DNA of 15,623 bases from positions 1-15,623 of the forward strand of contig JAWOJF010000041.1 in NCBI GenBank assembly GCA_046481785.1, read 5' to 3'. This document shows positions 14,273-15,623 of the stretch, one piece after another (position 1 is the first letter of the stretch; each line of letters starts with the position of its first letter). The notes under the pieces were generated by a model that saw only the letters and a list, made by a program, of their open reading frames with translations, had not been told where the DNA came from and ran no database searches. This DNA comes from JAWOJF01 sp046481785. GTDB taxonomy: Bacteria > Bacteroidota > Ignavibacteria > Ignavibacteriales > Ignavibacteriaceae. The translations under genes were made by a program, and so were the position numbers.

Positions 14273-15623
14273 TCAGGAAAATATTAAAATAAGTAATTGA
14301 GCAGACATAACCCGTAAAAACATGGTAAGCGGATAAACGGTTGCATAGCTAACGGTTGGATTGTCATTTCCAGCCGTAGCAGAGGCATAAGCAAGGGCGG
14401 GAGGATCGGTAGTACTTCCAGCCAGCAACCCCATTAGCGAATAGAAGTTTATGTTAAAAAAGTAACGCCCTATTACTCCAACAACCAGAAGTGGAACAAC
14501 TGCTATTATTACACCAAGACCCACCCAGTTCAGACCAGCTTTATTTACTATTGTATCGACAAACTCTTGACCCGCATCAAGACCAACACATGCAAGAAAC
14601 AGGCAAATCCCAATTTCACGGACCATAAGATTTGCACTCATAGTAGTATAGGTAACAAGTTTGGTCTTAGTTCCTAAATAACTCATCAGTATCGCAATAA
14701 TAAGCGGGCCGCCGGCTAATCCCAGTTTAACCGGTTGAGGTATCCCTGGAAAAGAAAAAGGAATGCTTCCCAGCAGAACCCCTAAGAATATTCCGACAAA
14801 TATGGGAATCAGGTTGGGTTCATTTAAACGCTTCATTTCATTCCCAAGAACTTTTTCAGCAGCGGCAATAGATTTTTCAGTACCAACAACTGTTACACGG
14901 TCACCTAATATAAGTTTAAGATCAGGACGTGCGACCAGGTCAAGCCCTGACCGGTTAATCCTGGTAACATTTACGCCAAAACGATGTCTGAGATTAATTT
15001 GATATAATGCCTTGCCATGTATCTCAGCCTGAGTAATAAGAATTCTGCGTGCAATTAAGTCTTTAGCATGTTTGTTCCAATCTTCAACAGACATATCTAC
15101 AGCTTTACCAATAAACACGCCAACTGATTCCATATTTTGGGGGGTAGTAATAGCAAGAACTTTATCCCCCTGATTTAATATTGTTTCGGAAGAAGCTATT
15201 TCAATTGAACCGTTTGGGCGCATAATACGGGAAATAACAAACTTCCTGTCTATAAGATTCATTAATGATTGTATACTTCTGCCGAAGACAGCCGGATTTA
15301 TTACCTCAAAAGTTATAGTGTTGGCAGCTTCTTTATTTCCGCTGTCTTTTTCAATTTGTTCATTCTCTTTGGCAAAATTTATCCGGAAAATAATTCGCAG
15401 AGCCACTAAAGAAAAAATTATACCTGAAACTCCAAGCGGGTATACCACTGCATAACCCAGTGCAATACTTGAGCTGTCACTGTCTCTGCCGAATATACTA
15501 TAATAAGCTTCCTGTGCAGCACCTAATCCGGGTGTATTAGTAACAGCCCCGGATAAGATACCGACCATTGTAGCCATAGGTATATCTGTAATATAAAATA
15601 TAATTATAGTAGTAATAACACCA
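14273..15623 (-). CDS. AspT/YidE-type membrane transporter with two TrkA-C (RCK_C) domains; N-terminus beyond window
   Basis: The frame stays open to the right edge (450 codons). The residues before the first internal ATG (15577) read IIIFYITDIP and continue a membrane segment, so the true start lies outside. The layout is that of the YidE/YbjL/AspT duplication family (aspartate-alanine-exchanger fold): two half-membrane domains around two RCK_C domains. The first half ends with VGILSGAVTNTPGLGAA and two membrane helices. RCK_C 1 holds RIMRPNGSIEIASSETILNQ and GDKVLAITTP. RCK_C 2 holds INLRHRFGVNVTRINRSG and LGDRVTVVGTEKSIAAAEKVLG. The second half carries the matching signature GLLAGSTTDPPALAYA near the C-terminus. 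RCK_C domains often sense a ligand or nucleotide and gate transport. The substrate is unknown; a dicarboxylate or amino acid is possible. It ends 163 bp before ptsN. Confidence 0.88.
   Translation of the reverse strand, partial: GVITTIIIFYITDIPMATMVGILSGAVTNTPGLGAAQEAYYSIFGRDSDSSSIALGYAVVYPLGVSGIIFSLVALRIIFRINFAKENEQIEKDSGNKEAANTITFEVINPAVFGRSIQSLMNLIDRKFVISRIMRPNGSIEIASSETILNQGDKVLAITTPQNMESVGVFIGKAVDMSVEDWNKHAKDLIARRILITQAEIHGKALYQINLRHRFGVNVTRINRSGLDLVARPDLKLILGDRVTVVGTEKSIAAAEKVLGNEMKRLNEPNLIPIFVGIFLGVLLGSIPFSFPGIPQPVKLGLAGGPLIIAILMSYLGTKTKLVTYTTMSANLMVREIGICLFLACVGLDAGQEFVDTIVNKAGLNWVGLGVIIAVVPLLVVGVIGRYFFNINFYSLMGLLAGSTTDPPALAYASATAGNDNPTVSYATVYPLTMFLRVMSAQLLILIFS

Overview
The window reads as chromosomal DNA of a Bacteroidota/Ignavibacteria-type bacterium. 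The basis is the AT-rich composition, a promoter matching the Bacteroidetes TTG...TAnnTTTG pattern (7201-7231), a relic of a type IX secretion (T9SS) C-terminal sorting domain (7292-7375), a TonB-dependent receptor with a Sec signal peptide, an Lgt with the Bacteroidetes-like GCHLAGDGDYG signature, and a repeat-flanked GxxExxY gene. This is inferred from gene content; there is no rRNA to confirm it. Every credible gene lies on the minus strand, so transcription runs from high to low coordinates.

In transcription order: (1) 15623-14273, the C-terminal part of an AspT/YidE-type membrane transporter with two TrkA-C-like domains, cut by the window edge. (2) 14109-10983, a compact run of PTS EIIA (ptsN-like), histidyl-tRNA synthetase (hisS), an unrecognised 166-170 aa protein and prolipoprotein diacylglyceryl transferase (lgt), with spacings of 21 bp, a 4 bp overlap and 29 bp. 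(3) 10982-10317, a cassette filling exactly the space between the lgt stop and the rlmB start: a GxxExxY (PD-(D/E)XK-like) gene broken by a -1 frameshift, with tandem repeats of one sequence family on both sides in opposite orientation. (4) 10316-7434, rlmB (23S rRNA 2'-O-methyltransferase) followed with no gap by a GTG-started TonB-dependent receptor. (5) 7433-7152, an intergenic stretch holding a decayed T9SS sorting-domain tail, a 9-bp inverted repeat and a good promoter. (6) 7151-1275, an M16 zinc peptidase, a class I/II aminotransferase and respiratory complex I subunits nuoG, nuoH and nuoI. (7) 1211-1, the start of an exported, probably lipid-anchored LamG-like protein cut by the left edge.

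Most genes are housekeeping: translation (hisS, rlmB), lipoprotein maturation (lgt), envelope transport (TonB receptor, AspT-like carrier), proteolysis and the ferredoxin/quinone-site arm of complex I. Complex I is only partly present: nuoGHI sit without nuoA-F upstream or nuoJ-N downstream. The parts most worth a second look are the GxxExxY cassette with its two opposed, unequal repeat arrays and in-gene frameshift, the T9SS tail fragment, the hairpin between nuoH and nuoI, and the unknown gene wedged between hisS and lgt.
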